DNA of 64,000 nucleotides, taken from positions 921,674 through 985,673 of the forward strand of contig JAYWLJ010000075.1 in NCBI GenBank assembly GCA_037074615.1, read 5' to 3'. Position 1 is the stretch's first letter. Every line of letters starts with the position of its first letter. Origin of the DNA: Leucaena leucocephala. Its lineage: Eukaryota; Streptophyta; Magnoliopsida; Fabales; Fabaceae. A program made the position numbers and the translations under genes. Below, one piece after another: positions 24,238 through 34,902 of this stretch. The notes under the pieces were generated by a model. The model worked only from the letters and a program-made list of their open reading frames with translations. It was not told the DNA's origin and made no database searches.

Positions 24238-24878
24238 GGTTGCTGCAACATAAGTACAACAGAAGGTGATCAGTGAATTAGGAAGCATAGGCGGACCTAT
24301 ATTACACTCAGTGGTGGCATCGACCCACAATGAAATCTTGGAAATATGAATAGTTGATATAATATCCTTCTAATTTTTTGTTCCAGATACTTTGAAGAAG
24401 ATGCTTTAATCTAAACTCAGGCTTCTAATTTGTTAGGCACAACTAGAGCCAAGCCATTTACCAGATCATGCATAACAAATACCTTGAGAATTTCCTAAAT
24501 ATACGATAATATAAAGAGATTAGTAAACAGAATGCGAATACACGACAACTCCAACATTGCACAACAAAACAAGTCCAAAGCATATAACTCAGTAGTAATT
24601 AAAATGAGGAGGGAGGAAGTAAAATAGCCGATTACACCCCCATTGAAGTAAAAACTAGCAATAAAAGTTTGTTCAGAAAAAAGTAAACACAATCTTTATT
24701 CAAAGGCGTCAATGTTCAAACGATTACGCGACCAGATTCAAAAGCAAGTTAAAATGAAAATTTCTAAACAAAGCAAGAAACGATGCGACGGCGTCCGACG
24801 GAGGGTTGACCACCACATTAAGCGGGGAATAAATTCAAATCAAGATTCAAAGCCAGATTGAACAAATCAATCTCACCG

Positions 24879-25010
24879 GATTTTGTGAGTAGAACAATGC
24901 CTAGGGTTTGAACCTTCTTCAATACTTGCGCTAGAACCACCACGCAACGGCGGACGGCGTCTAACGGCGAGCTTGAAGTGTGGAATGCTTGTTCGTCTAC
25001 TAAGAAAAAG
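24879..25010 (-). other. Probable 5' untranslated exon of the eIF2-beta locus
   Basis: On the minus strand a donor GTGAGATT follows CTCACAAAATCCG near 24878, and an acceptor TTATGTTGCAG lies 5 bases before the ATG at 24237. This suggests a first non-coding exon and a leader intron of about 630 bp, a common arrangement in plant housekeeping genes. The transcription start is inferred only. Confidence 0.45.
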
Positions 25011-25015
25011 GGCAC

Positions 25016-25730
25016 CCTGCTTATTTTACAGTTTATTTTAGGGAGAACAAGACGAAATTTATTTTATTAATTAATAGTTTGTACTCTTCTTTGTGATATA
25101 TATTTTTTTTTTATATCAGAATTACAGATCGTTTATTGGTAGATTGCATTCAGATTTTTTTTTATGATAATTGTGTTTCTTTATAATCTCAATAATTTTT
25201 ATCAAATTTAATATAAAAATTGCTAGTCTCAAACACCATCGTCATTAGCTAGTTGCATTTAGGTGAGAGAATCTGATTTAGTTTATTAGTATGGGCTAAT
25301 TTATAATAAATTTAAATTTAAATTTTCTTTAAAATAGATACTCATATCTAATGCCTGGAACAGAATTACTCCAAATAAAAAAAAATACCTATGCATGCCT
25401 GATAAAAAAGAAAATATTTGGGTGGTAGCCAAAAGGCCATTTATAGTTTTTGGCCAGTTATTAATATTATACAGAGGATTGGGAAGTGGGAAGATTGAAT
25501 ACCCAGGTTAGATTGCAGGGGCAAATTTGTCTGCACATTAGTCTCCCAAAAAAACAAAGTAGAGACTGACTATTATATGAAAGTATGAATATGTGATGTA
25601 GCTCCCTACGATTTATGCAAAACAACAATAAGAGTAACAATAAGGTTTCTTCTGACAAACTAAAATCAGCACAGACCGCACAGCTTTTTTCGTACACCCT
25701 TATTTTAGGTTCTCTCCAAGAAAACATCAT
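25016..25730. promoter_or_regulatory. Shared head-to-head promoter region (eIF2-beta and NF-YC)
   Basis: The two loci are divergent and their probable leaders are about 0.7 kb apart. The stretch is AT-rich near eIF2-beta. I see no clear TATA box for either, as is common for housekeeping promoters. Shared regulation is possible but not shown. Confidence 0.35.
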
Positions 25731-26721
25731 CCATCGTCCAGAACTAGAAAGCTCTCTGCTTTTGGTCTCTCTTCTTCAAACCCTAATCCACTGTAAGATT
25801 TGGGATCTTTCACAGTACGAAAAACATTCATTCCAACGCGTTTAATCTTCTACTCAGCGTAATTCTCATGGCATAGATCTTTGGAACAGAAATAATTCTG
25901 ATATTTCTTTTCTTCCCTCTTCTATTTCTTTCTTTTTCTTTTTCAGGTCCTGATATTGCATATCAGAGCATCTACTGTCGGAGAAGGTACCGATTCTTGC
26001 CTAACTAAAAGGAGAACTTGCTCTTTTCTCATTTTTTTAATGGGAACTTTACTGGGCATTCGTGATCCCATTTGATGTTGTTCTATTTCTATCTATTCTT
26101 TGGTTAGCTTTCCGGTGGCCTGTTCTGTCTACTATGAAACGGCTGTATAAACAAAGAACTTTATTCCATCTTATGACATTTGAGAAGTATAGGATAGTAG
26201 AATTTTTCTTTTTGTATATTTTTCCACGTTAATTTTAGGAAGACGTTGAAACACCAGTTCCCCCCTACACCCGAGTTTACCAGAATACACATCCGAGGGA
26301 TCAATAACATAGGCTTAAACTATAGTTATTCGCCCACGGCCAATGCTCTGTATACCTTGGAATCTTGACATCTTTAGTGCATACTTCAAATTTATATGAT
26401 CCATAATAAGGTTTTCTTAAAAGTTAAATTGAGGACTTGCAGCAGCGGAATCTTTCAGAGTGAATGGAACTCTGCCTATGTAGTTGACTTGTTTCTTGAA
26501 TTGAGTTTTGTCTGGAAAGACATGCTAGTCTTTTGGGGAGGATAGTTATTTTGATTTATAGACTGTTCATTTGAGTTATAATTTCATGAGGCAATTTTGG
26601 TGTGCCAAAATCTTGTCAAAACTTTTCCTTGGTCTGAAATACAATTTTTCATAGAAAGCTATGACTGTTATTGCACATAATGTAGTATAGGCACTAATTC
26701 ATTGCTTTCAAATGAGACAGA

Positions 26722-27510
26722 ATGGATCACCAAGGAGGGTATAGCTCAAACCCGTCTATGGGGGTTGTTGGTAGCGAAGCTCAGTTGCCTTATGGTTCTA
26801 ATCCTTACCAGCCGAGCCAAATATCGGGGGCACCCGGTTCTGTTGTTACATCGGTTGGGACCATTCAAACCACTGGTCAGCCTGCCGGAGCTCAGCTAGG
26901 ACAACATCAACTCGCTTATCAGCATATTCATCAGCAACAGCAGCAGCAACTTCAGCAACAACTCCAGACCTTTTGGGCAAATCAATACCAAGAAATTGAG
27001 AGGGTAAATGATTTCAGGAACCACAGCCTTCCTTTGGCAAGGATCAAGAAGATTATGAAAGCCGATGAGGATGTTAGGATGATATCAGCTGAGGCACCTG
27101 TTATATTTGCAAGGGCGTGCGAAATGTTCATATTAGAGTTGACATTGCGTTCTTGGAACCACACCGAGGAAAACAAAAGGAGAACACTCCAAAAGAATGA
27201 TATCGCAGCAGCAATCACAAGGACTGACATCTTTGATTTTTTGGTTGATATCGTGCCCAGGGAGGACTTGAAAGATGAAGTGCTTGCATCAATCCCTAGA
27301 GGAACCATGCCGGTTGCAGGGCCTGCTGATGCTCTTCCTTATGGCTATATGCCACCACAGCATGCTCCTCAAGTTGGGGGCGCTGCTGGGTTCATCATGG
27401 GTAGGCCTGTAATGGACCCGAGCATGTATCCTCGACAATCGCACCCCTACATGTCACAACAAATGTGGCCACAACCACAAGAGGGGCAACAATCATCTCC
27501 AGATCATTAG
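26722..27510 (+). CDS. NF-YC: NF-YC (CCAAT-binding factor subunit C)
   Basis: The 262-residue coding region is a single exon. A Gln/Gly/Pro-rich N-terminus with HQQQQQQLQQQLQ (70-82) leads into the conserved core from FWANQYQEIE (84-93) through the histone fold (about 100-180): LPLARIKKIMKADEDVRMIS, APVIFARACEMFILELT, and KNDIAAAITRTDIFDFLVDIVP. A Pro/Met/Gln-rich tail follows. It resembles Arabidopsis NF-YC3/YC9/YC4. NF-YC pairs with NF-YB, and the dimer joins NF-YA or CONSTANS to act in flowering, light and ABA responses. The leader appears to be spliced: a possible donor GGAGAAG/GTACCG lies near 25987 and an acceptor GAGACAG lies just before AATGG at 26721, so a leader intron of about 0.7 kb is likely. 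Confidence 0.95.
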   Translation: MDHQGGYSSNPSMGVVGSEAQLPYGSNPYQPSQISGAPGSVVTSVGTIQTTGQPAGAQLGQHQLAYQHIHQQQQQQLQQQLQTFWANQYQEIERVNDFRNHSLPLARIKKIMKADEDVRMISAEAPVIFARACEMFILELTLRSWNHTEENKRRTLQKNDIAAAITRTDIFDFLVDIVPREDLKDEVLASIPRGTMPVAGPADALPYGYMPPQHAPQVGGAAGFIMGRPVMDPSMYPRQSHPYMSQQMWPQPQEGQQSSPDH

Positions 27511-28985
27511 CTGCCACTTATCATCATTATAATGTGTTATGGAAATTAAGGTGACTTTGATCTCTCTACTTCTCTTTTTATAAATGCATTTCCATGGTCT
27601 GCGGGTTAACTTAATGGTGAATATTTTACTACATAACAGTGGTATTTGATTCTGCAGTATTAGTTATCAGCACTAGATTAATGATTCCTCTTGCTTTTAG
27701 TAACGATTTCTCATGATATATTATGATTTTTGTTATAGTAACGGTAAGTTTGATATTGGATAGTAAGAAACATGATTATATTTTATGTTTGTGTAGAATA
27801 ACGACTGAATATATCCCCGATCGCCTTTCTTGCTTTCTTTTGTGTAGATATGGAGATCTTGAGAATTCAATACGGGCTTTCTTTTTTTATCACTTTGTTT
27901 TGAGCGTTTTTCTTTAATCATTTATTCAAGAGACTATGACCCTACATTCTTTTTGCTCTTTAATTTAATAAATCCCATTGCTTATATTATTAAAAAATCA
28001 TTATTCCTTCTGTGCCAGGTTAGTTATGTCTACTCTTCTGACGTTGAGAATGTTAGATTGAAAGATTGCTGAGAGATCCTTGGCGATCAGTAAGTGTAGC
28101 TGATTCCGCACACGCACACGCACACGCAAACGCAAACGCAAATCCCGTTTATGTAGATAATCTACTAGTGAAAACTTATCTTACCTAGATTTAAAGCAGG
28201 CTGGAGTTTTTTCTTAGTTTATTTTTTGTTGTGCTCAGATTGTTACAGTAGTATTTTACCGGTGTACAGTATAACTTTTTAGTGTGAAATTTAGTTTCGT
28301 TGTTGGACATTTTTTCATTCGCAGGATTTCCATGGTTAGATTGTAGCGATTGTCTTCAGTTATGTGATTCCAACGTTGTCATGTAAAAGAATAATTTACG
28401 AGTGAGTTTATTCCATTGACGTTTTTCTTTCTTTTTCATTAAGAATGACATGAGATCACTCTTTATCATTCCATAATCAAAGTATTCAAACAAACACCAA
28501 AATACAGATATCATGTCACTGATCGGATCACATTTGTATAAACCCATTAATCATATGTTCTTCGCCTCCAAAACTTTGACGTGTTTCCGTCATGACTTTA
28601 ATACCCACCGTTTTGAAGCCATGAAATGCGATGGCTTTGTCTTATTCATAATTCTAAATGCACAAACGAAGCCTTGTTGATGACTTGAGGCCACAAATTG
28701 GTTTCTCTATTTGGGACGTGCTTCTGTGGCACAACACGGAGTTACTCGTCGTAATTGATGAAAGCGACGCGGATGAAGATGGTATTCCTGGAATTAGTGG
28801 ATGAGATTCTATTGATGTTGACTCTAGTGCTCTTGCTTCCTATCTGTTTAGGGTTATAGCGACTTCAGATAGCAAAATATAACCAACCTTTTTAATGACA
28901 TAACTGCCCTACAATCAAGATCAGGCAACCCAGAGCATGGGTCTGCAACTACAAATATGATCACTCAAGCTTTTCAACGAGAAAG
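27511..28985. other. 3' region of NF-YC and intergenic DNA
   Basis: No coding gene seen. A GTGCCAG acceptor-like site near 28018 hints at a spliced 3' untranslated region but this is weak. A CA/CG-rich microsatellite (CACACG then CAAACG units) lies at about 28108-28141. Confidence 0.4.
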
Positions 28986-31147
28986 ATGAAGCATGCTAAG
29001 GCCATCATGGTGGGAAGAAGAAGCTTTGACAGAGAAAATCTCTCGGGTGGAATATTATCTGGCGGGAAGCGTAACCAATGTGTCATTTTACCGGCCAATG
29101 TCTCTATGGTTGCTGATTCTTTCGAACGAAGAAACCATAACTGGTAATCGTCTGCATCCTGCCTTAAGCTTCTTCATATGTTCTTCTATTGGTATCCTCT
29201 TTCTGTGACAGTACCCTAAAAAGTATCTGTTTGATGAACGTACTCTTGAGGCAGGTTTGCTCGGGCGAATTCAACTCCTGATTTGATCATACAAGTTGGA
29301 AATTCCAGCTTTCACTTGCACAAGGTGGGCTAAACTAATTCACCGCTTGAATTCTCTGGAAAATTAGAGCATCTTTCCTTCAATAAAGAGATCAGATGCA
29401 ATAATTCAGTTCGATCACATAAAAAAATACCTAAATCAAATCCTTGGATCTGTCTGCAACACAGATAGATTAATTTAACTTCGGTGATTTAGACAGATGG
29501 GAGCTTTTCAACCCCTCCCCACTAACGGCTCTTGCGTTTGTTGTTTTGCAGCTTCCCATGGTCTCAAGAAGTGAATATTTGAATAGGCTCGTCTTTCACA
29601 GGAGTAGCAATAAAGAGAGTGCAGGTGACATCCTCAAAATCCAAATAGAAAATCTTCCAGGTGGTGTAAAAACCTTTGAACTGGTGGTGAAGTTCTGTTA
29701 TGGATGGAAAATTGAAATAACAGCCAGCAATGTCGCCTCACTCTATTGTGCCTCCCATTTCTTGGAAATGAGTGATGAGCTCGAAAAAGGGAATCTCATT
29801 TCCAAGACAGAGGCTTTTCTGAGCTTTTTGATGTTATCTTCATGGAAAGACACCTTCCGTATTCTTAAATGCAGCGAACCCATTTCCTCCTGGGCCAAGG
29901 AGTTAGACATAGTGAAACGCTGCACAGAAGCGATAGCTTGGAAGGCCTGCATGAACCCAAAAGCATTCAGTTTTGATTATGAATTTGCAGATTTCTTGAA
30001 CGTTCAAGCAAGAAAAACCAGTACCTCAGAAGATGAAAACAGAGCGGATACTTGGTGGTTCGAAGATGTATCACTTCTTCGAATAGATCACTTCATTGAG
30101 GTGATTCAGTCTATTAAGAGACGAGGAATGAGATCAGATCTAGTTGGATCATGCATAGCACATTGGACCACCAAATGGCTTTCACAAGTCACGTTAGGGT
30201 TAGAGAAGGTGACTCCCAAACAAATAACCCACCAGTTACACCGAGTTACAGCTGAATGCTTGATCAGAATTCTTCCTACTGAAGAAAACTCCGTCCCTTG
30301 CAATTTCTTGCTTCACCTTCTCAAGGCAGGGGTGATGCTGAAAATAAACCCAGAGTTGTTGAACATGCTCGAGAGAAGAATAGCTTTCATGCTGGAGCAA
30401 TGTCGTGTAGAAGATATCTTGGTTAAGAATCGAGGAGACAATGATTCAATGGACGATGTAGCTGTTGTCCTTCGGGTATTACAATTTTATGTTTCATACA
30501 TGTTTACTGATAATGCAGCCAGATTTCACGTTGTGGGGAGGTTGGTGGATGGATATCTAACACAAGTTGCAAGGGACGAGAATCTCACAGTGGAAAGCTT
30601 CCAATCACTCGTTGAAGTTCTGCCACAAAAGGCTCGTTACTGTGACGACAGCCTCTATAGAGCCATTGACACGTATCTTAAGGTATATGATAATCTTTAA
30701 TTTGTTAAATTCACTATTTTTTTTTTTTTTTTGGCGAGTTGTAGCTTACAAAGTTGGAAGCTGAGGGTTAACCGAAATTTGCAGGCACATCCAGATTTGG
30801 CGGAAGAAGAAAGAACGAGGGTGTGCAGAGTGCTGGAGTATCATAGATTATCACAAGAAGCACGCGAGCATGCGATGAAGAATGAGAGGCTGCCCTTGAA
30901 ATTGACGACGAGATTTGTGCTTTTAGAGCAAGTAAGCATGACGAGGTCAATGACGACGAAGAAGAATTACCGAAGAACGAGCAGTCAGACGATCATCAGA
31001 GTGAGCAGAGATTTTGAGAAGGGATGGTTGAATGCCCAGGAGATTCAGACGATGAGGGAAGACATGGAAATGGTGAAGTCACAGCTCAAGGATCTGCTCA
31101 CCTGCAAAATCAAGCTTCAAAAGCAACTCAAGAGATTGGTTGCTTGA
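28986..31147 (+). CDS. NPH3/RPT2-family BTB protein
   Basis: Four exons join in phase into 573 residues: 28986-29143, 29255-29324, 29552-30682 and 30785-31147. The BTB domain begins around PDLIIQVGNSSFHLHKLPMVSRSEYLNRL and runs through FELVVKFCYGW and LYCASHFLEMSDE. The NPH3 domain starts near WWFEDVSLLRIDHFIEVIQSIKRRGM and ends with the signature YCDDSLYRAIDTYLKAHPDL, which is split by the last intron. The C-terminus (MREDMEMVKSQLKDLL...KLQKQLKRL) looks like a coiled coil. Family members are CUL3 substrate adaptors in phototropin signalling and auxin transport. It resembles the At3g49900 type, but I am not certain of the subgroup. The first ATG was chosen because it opens the exon 1 frame; an in-frame ATG 7 codons later is possible. 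Confidence 0.87.
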
Positions 31148-32451
31148 AACTTGACGCCCAATTTCTTTTCGTCTTCGTTGTAGAGGCAGATGGCCTGCGT
31201 TTCTTGAAACGGGCTATTAAATTGCTTAATAAAATGACTGATTCACCCATGTTATGTGTTCCTGGTGATCGTTAAATCCTAACTTTTTTGCGTCTTATGT
31301 ATCAGGAGGGGGAAAAGGAAAAACAGGAAAACCGAAATGGTAAGATTCCAATAATTTTCAGCTGGCAGTTGGCATTTTTTAATTAAATATTTTTTCCTAA
31401 GACTGACAAGAACCTATTGGCTCTGACGCATATAAGTTGACGGCCGTATAATGTTTTCAACCCCGCAATTGACAGCTGGCTTACCTGTAGCCTGTAGGGC
31501 ATCAATTGTCGGGTAATCAATTTTTTTTTGAATTCTTATTCAGGCCAATTCCTCAAACAAATTATAAATTAGACTAATTCGGATGAGATAATGATAAGAA
31601 TTATTAAGGTTAGCGCTCCTAACCTCTACAATGTTATATTCCTAAAAAATTGAACCTATGAATTTTGGTTAAGTTAGAATAGCCTAAACTAACTGATCTA
31701 ACTTGTCAGGATTGGTAATCAATATTAGATTGAGAGCAAATGAGCAATGGATCGCCACACACAAAAATAATTAATCGTTATACATTGCAGACATTCTATA
31801 TATTTTTTTATGTAAAAATAATAATGAGAGCAAATAAACATGAAAAAGAAACGGGGATCACCTATATATTTTTGGAGATACGTAAGTACATGCGGCGTCT
31901 GAATCATTTAAATAATATTTTGACGGATGAGTTTTTCCAAACTTTTTTCTAAAAGTGAATTTAATTAAAAAATAAAATAAAAAACTTCTACCCGCCTATC
32001 TATCTTGTGGCTATAAATGGAAAGGAAAATACTGACGTGGAAGCACGCTATGAATTATTGTACATTTATGTAACCATGCAGTTACTAACTACTCTATTCT
32101 TATTGACGGAAGAGCACGGCAGTGGCATTCAAATAATAAACCACTTTTTTTGGTTGGTTATGAAAATACCATAACTGCCTCAAAATGAAAAGAAATTAAA
32201 CGTGAATGGGTTTAAGGAAAACATGCATACCTGGATACACCAAACCAAGAAGGTTGCATATATATATATATATATACTGACACACACATATATAAATAAA
32301 GCAGAGGGATTGGTGTCGTTGGCTCTGTTTTCAATAGGTGAAGAACATGTTGAATGGGGAGAGTGCAGAGGAAGTAGCAGATAGGATCAACACATAATTA
32401 ACGAAATTCAGAGATCCGTGGTCATTTAGGATCAAACTTAACTAGGATCAT
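31148..32451. other. Intergenic DNA after the NPH3 gene
   Basis: No gene. There is an (AT)n run at about 32259-32276 and AT-rich sequence throughout. Confidence 0.5.
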
Positions 32452-32454
32452 TTG

Positions 32455-32862
32455 CGTTGGGATAGCCTCGAGATCTCAGCTTCGAAGGAGTTCGAAGAAT
32501 TCATTTCGGGACAAATGGATGAGGCTAGTCGCAAAGCTTTAGAGGCGTGGATTCCTGTGAAGGTATCGATCCATGATGTTGATACTGGCGAAACTTACAA
32601 TGAGAAAATGGCGAAGAATGAGTCGTTTTGGTTTGATCCTATGCCGTGTCTGGGTGAAGCGCGGCAGACAGATGAGAGAGCCTGCGTGTTACGATTTGAA
32701 AAGGGCCAGGGAAGCCTTTGCTTATTCGATTGAACCTTTCAGGCACATCGTCAGGAGAAGAGATCTGAAACACGGTCAAGAAATCGGACTTCGAGTGTCG
32801 TTACAACAGCCACGTGGCGGAGGGCTTGGAGTTTTCAGTTCTCCACTCCCCATTCTTGAATA
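32455..32862 (+). pseudogene. Broken B3-domain-like relic
   Basis: One frame reads ASRKALEAWIPVKVSIHDVDTG and continues ETYNEKMAKNESFWFD; the next frame reads EPFRHIVRRRDLKHGQEIGLRVS. Together they recall the plant B3 proteins of the At1g05920/DUF313 type, where a PVKV..D.DT...Y.L block is followed by a W..FVKRR.LK.GDEIGL block. The halves are in different frames (shift around 32650-32740) and there is no good start codon. I call it a relic with modest confidence; the B3 match is from memory of the family pattern only. Confidence 0.4.
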
Positions 32863-33600
32863 TCCATTGCTTCAGATTCTGAAACATGATTCATTATATT
32901 GGTTATTATATAATGGAATACTCTCTTTTTCTGGTCTTCTTCTTAAATGTTTGTTTTGCTGTCTTCCCTCTCGGGAATGCATTTCTACAATCACCAGATA
33001 GCCGATTCCATACATACACACACCAGGTGTAAGAGATATGTAAGATTTATTACGGCTAATGAAAATTGGACTCAGTCCAGATTGATTTTGGGTGTCGCTG
33101 AACAGAGAGATATATATATATATATATATATACTCATGTATCCTCATTATTAGATTTAGTGCATGATAGATAAAATTAATATTTAAATTCGTTACAAGAG
33201 ATACTTATACTTAGTGTTTAATAAGAATTGTTTCTAATATAATAATATTTTTGTTTAAAAAAAAGTTATCTACAATAACAGCGATTTTGTACCATTTAAC
33301 ACCACAGGGCCATTTACATTATAGGCTTTTTTATTTTTTTTTTCGAAAATATACTTTTTAATTAATCATTTACATCAGTCTCTCACATCCAAGAATTTCT
33401 TAATTTGATAAATTAATGATATTGACACCATTTTATCGGTACAGCATTTATTTTGCTTTTATACAAACAATAGAATTATGTGAGTTCTCAATTCTCATAC
33501 ATTATTTATTTTTTTGGCCAAATTCTCGTACATTATGCAAGAATTAAGAAATAAGTCTTTCTTTTGTCACCGGCTTTTATAAACATAAGGCCATCAAATA
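32863..33600. other. AT-rich intergenic DNA
   Basis: No gene. Contains an (AT)n run at about 33110-33131 and long A/T tracts. Confidence 0.55.
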
Positions 33601-33603
33601 TAA

Positions 33604-34223
33604 GCCTGTTTAAAAAAAAGTTTAAAAAATAAATTATGAAAAATCAAGACTTTTAGACAGCCTTTAAAAAAGATTTTTAGAGAAAAATTTATAGAAAAAA
33701 ATAGTTCTGAATAAATGAGTATTTGTATAGTTATTATCGGAATGATTTTTGTAATTGAAAAGTTACTAGAAAGGGTATGATTTTATTAAAAAGAGGAGAG
33801 ATGATGGATAAGAGAGAAAATAAAAGAGAGATAAATGAGAAGAGAAGAGAGGAGATAAGTTGAAGAAGAGAAATGAGATAAGAGAGAGGAGAAAGGAGAG
33901 AGGGTGTAAGAAAAAATAAAGGTAAAATAATAATTAGGTAGTTTATAAATTTTTAATTATTCCAAAAGTTAGTCTCAATAGCTTATTCAAAATCTAGGTT
34001 TTAAATTATAGTTTGATCCAAAAACTCTTTTAAATAAATATGACTATTTATTTTAAAAAAAAAATAAATTAAAATTTAGGTTAAAATTTCTTTTTTTTTG
34101 TTGCCCACCCGGTTCACCGGAGCTTTGCCCAGACTACATCCGGATCTGACCTGCGTCGCTTACCTGGCTATGGTGGTTAAAATTTCTTTTAAAATTATAG
34201 TTTTTATTGATTTTTCAGGCCCA
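33604..34223 (-). mobile_element. Tourist-like MITE, copy 2, with a SINE nested in it
   Basis: It carries the minus-strand body of the family: TTCAAAATCTAGGTTTTAAA near 33986, a GA-rich tract at about 33790-33905 and GGTGTAAGAAAAAATAAAGG near 33903. The ends read GCCTGTTT (left) and CAGGCCCA (right). TAA lies outside both ends (33601-33603 and 34224-34226), matching the TTA/TAA target of the Harbinger group. The element is interrupted by the SINE fragment at 34095-34174; its terminal sequence TTTTAAAATTATAG resumes after it. Confidence 0.6.
34079..34190 (-). mobile_element. 5'-truncated SINE (family A) nested in a MITE
   Basis: The body at 34095-34174 matches the 3' half of the full SINE at 34365-34553 (CACCGGAGCTTTGCCC, ACTACATCCGGATCT, CTATGGTGG). 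It is flanked by an exact 16-bp direct repeat GGTTAAAATTTCTTTT at 34079-34094 and 34175-34190. That is a target-site duplication, the mark of LINE-machinery integration. The T-run at the left is the reverse of the A-tail, so it lies on the minus strand. Confidence 0.85.
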
Positions 34224-34352
34224 TAATGAAAGATAAGGCTGGTACGAAGGAACGCGAGGGAATCCAATCCAAGTATAAAGTAAATGACGAGGTGCGCGTG
34301 CCCGTGGACTTAGGCCGGAACAGCCCACACCAAATAACACAGAGGGTGGCCC

Positions 34353-34565
34353 ACTATGACTCATTTTTTTTTTGTTGTCCACCCAGTTCACCGGAGCTTT
34401 GCCCCGACTACATCCGGATCTAACCCGCGTGGCGCACCTAGCTATGGTGGGTGAATCTCCCAACGGGAATTTTCTGCGTACGCCAAAGCTCGAACTCGAG
34501 ACCTCGCTTAAGCGATACCGAGCCGTTTACCACTCAGACCAACTCCCATCGGTACTATGACTCAT
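34353..34565 (-). mobile_element. Full-length tRNA-derived SINE (family A)
   Basis: The body is 189 bp (34365-34553). On the minus strand it opens with an A-box-like TGGTCTGAGTGGTAAACGG (34541-34523), then a B-box-like GAGTTCGAGCTT (34498-34487), and ends in a run of A (seen as T at 34364-34374). An exact 12-bp target-site duplication ACTATGACTCAT flanks it (34353-34364 and 34554-34565). The internal RNA polymerase III boxes show tRNA ancestry. It resembles the widespread Au-type SINEs, but I cannot confirm that without comparison. It lies about 340 bp upstream of the mevalonate kinase ATG. Confidence 0.88.
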
Positions 34566-34902
34566 GAATCAACTCCCAAGTTCTCAATCTGAGACTCCAC
34601 TCACCAACCACCGCCTTACACTACAGCCTCCAATTCGCGTCCTCGCATTTAATATTCATGGCCCAAATGCTCACGGTCATCCCCGAGACTCGCGGGCCAT
34701 TCATTACTCCTCCTTTCAAGTTTCAACCCCGACAAAATCAGAATTTTTTTTTCTTCACGTGCTTTTTCAAAAAATGGACATCTTGTTTGTTTGTCCTCTT
34801 GGACATTCTTCTTAAGCTGGCGGCCTCCGCGATATGACGAAGGAGAAGGATTCAGTGAAACAGCGAGAGCGAGTGTGAGCAGATTAGAGAAGAAAGAAGA
34901 AT

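Noticed and set aside
28108..28141. Short regularly spaced repeats as a CRISPR-like array
   Set aside because: A CA/CG microsatellite in a plant genome, without spacers.
34487..34541. A tRNA gene
   Set aside because: A and B boxes belong to a SINE; no cloverleaf or acceptor stem can be formed.
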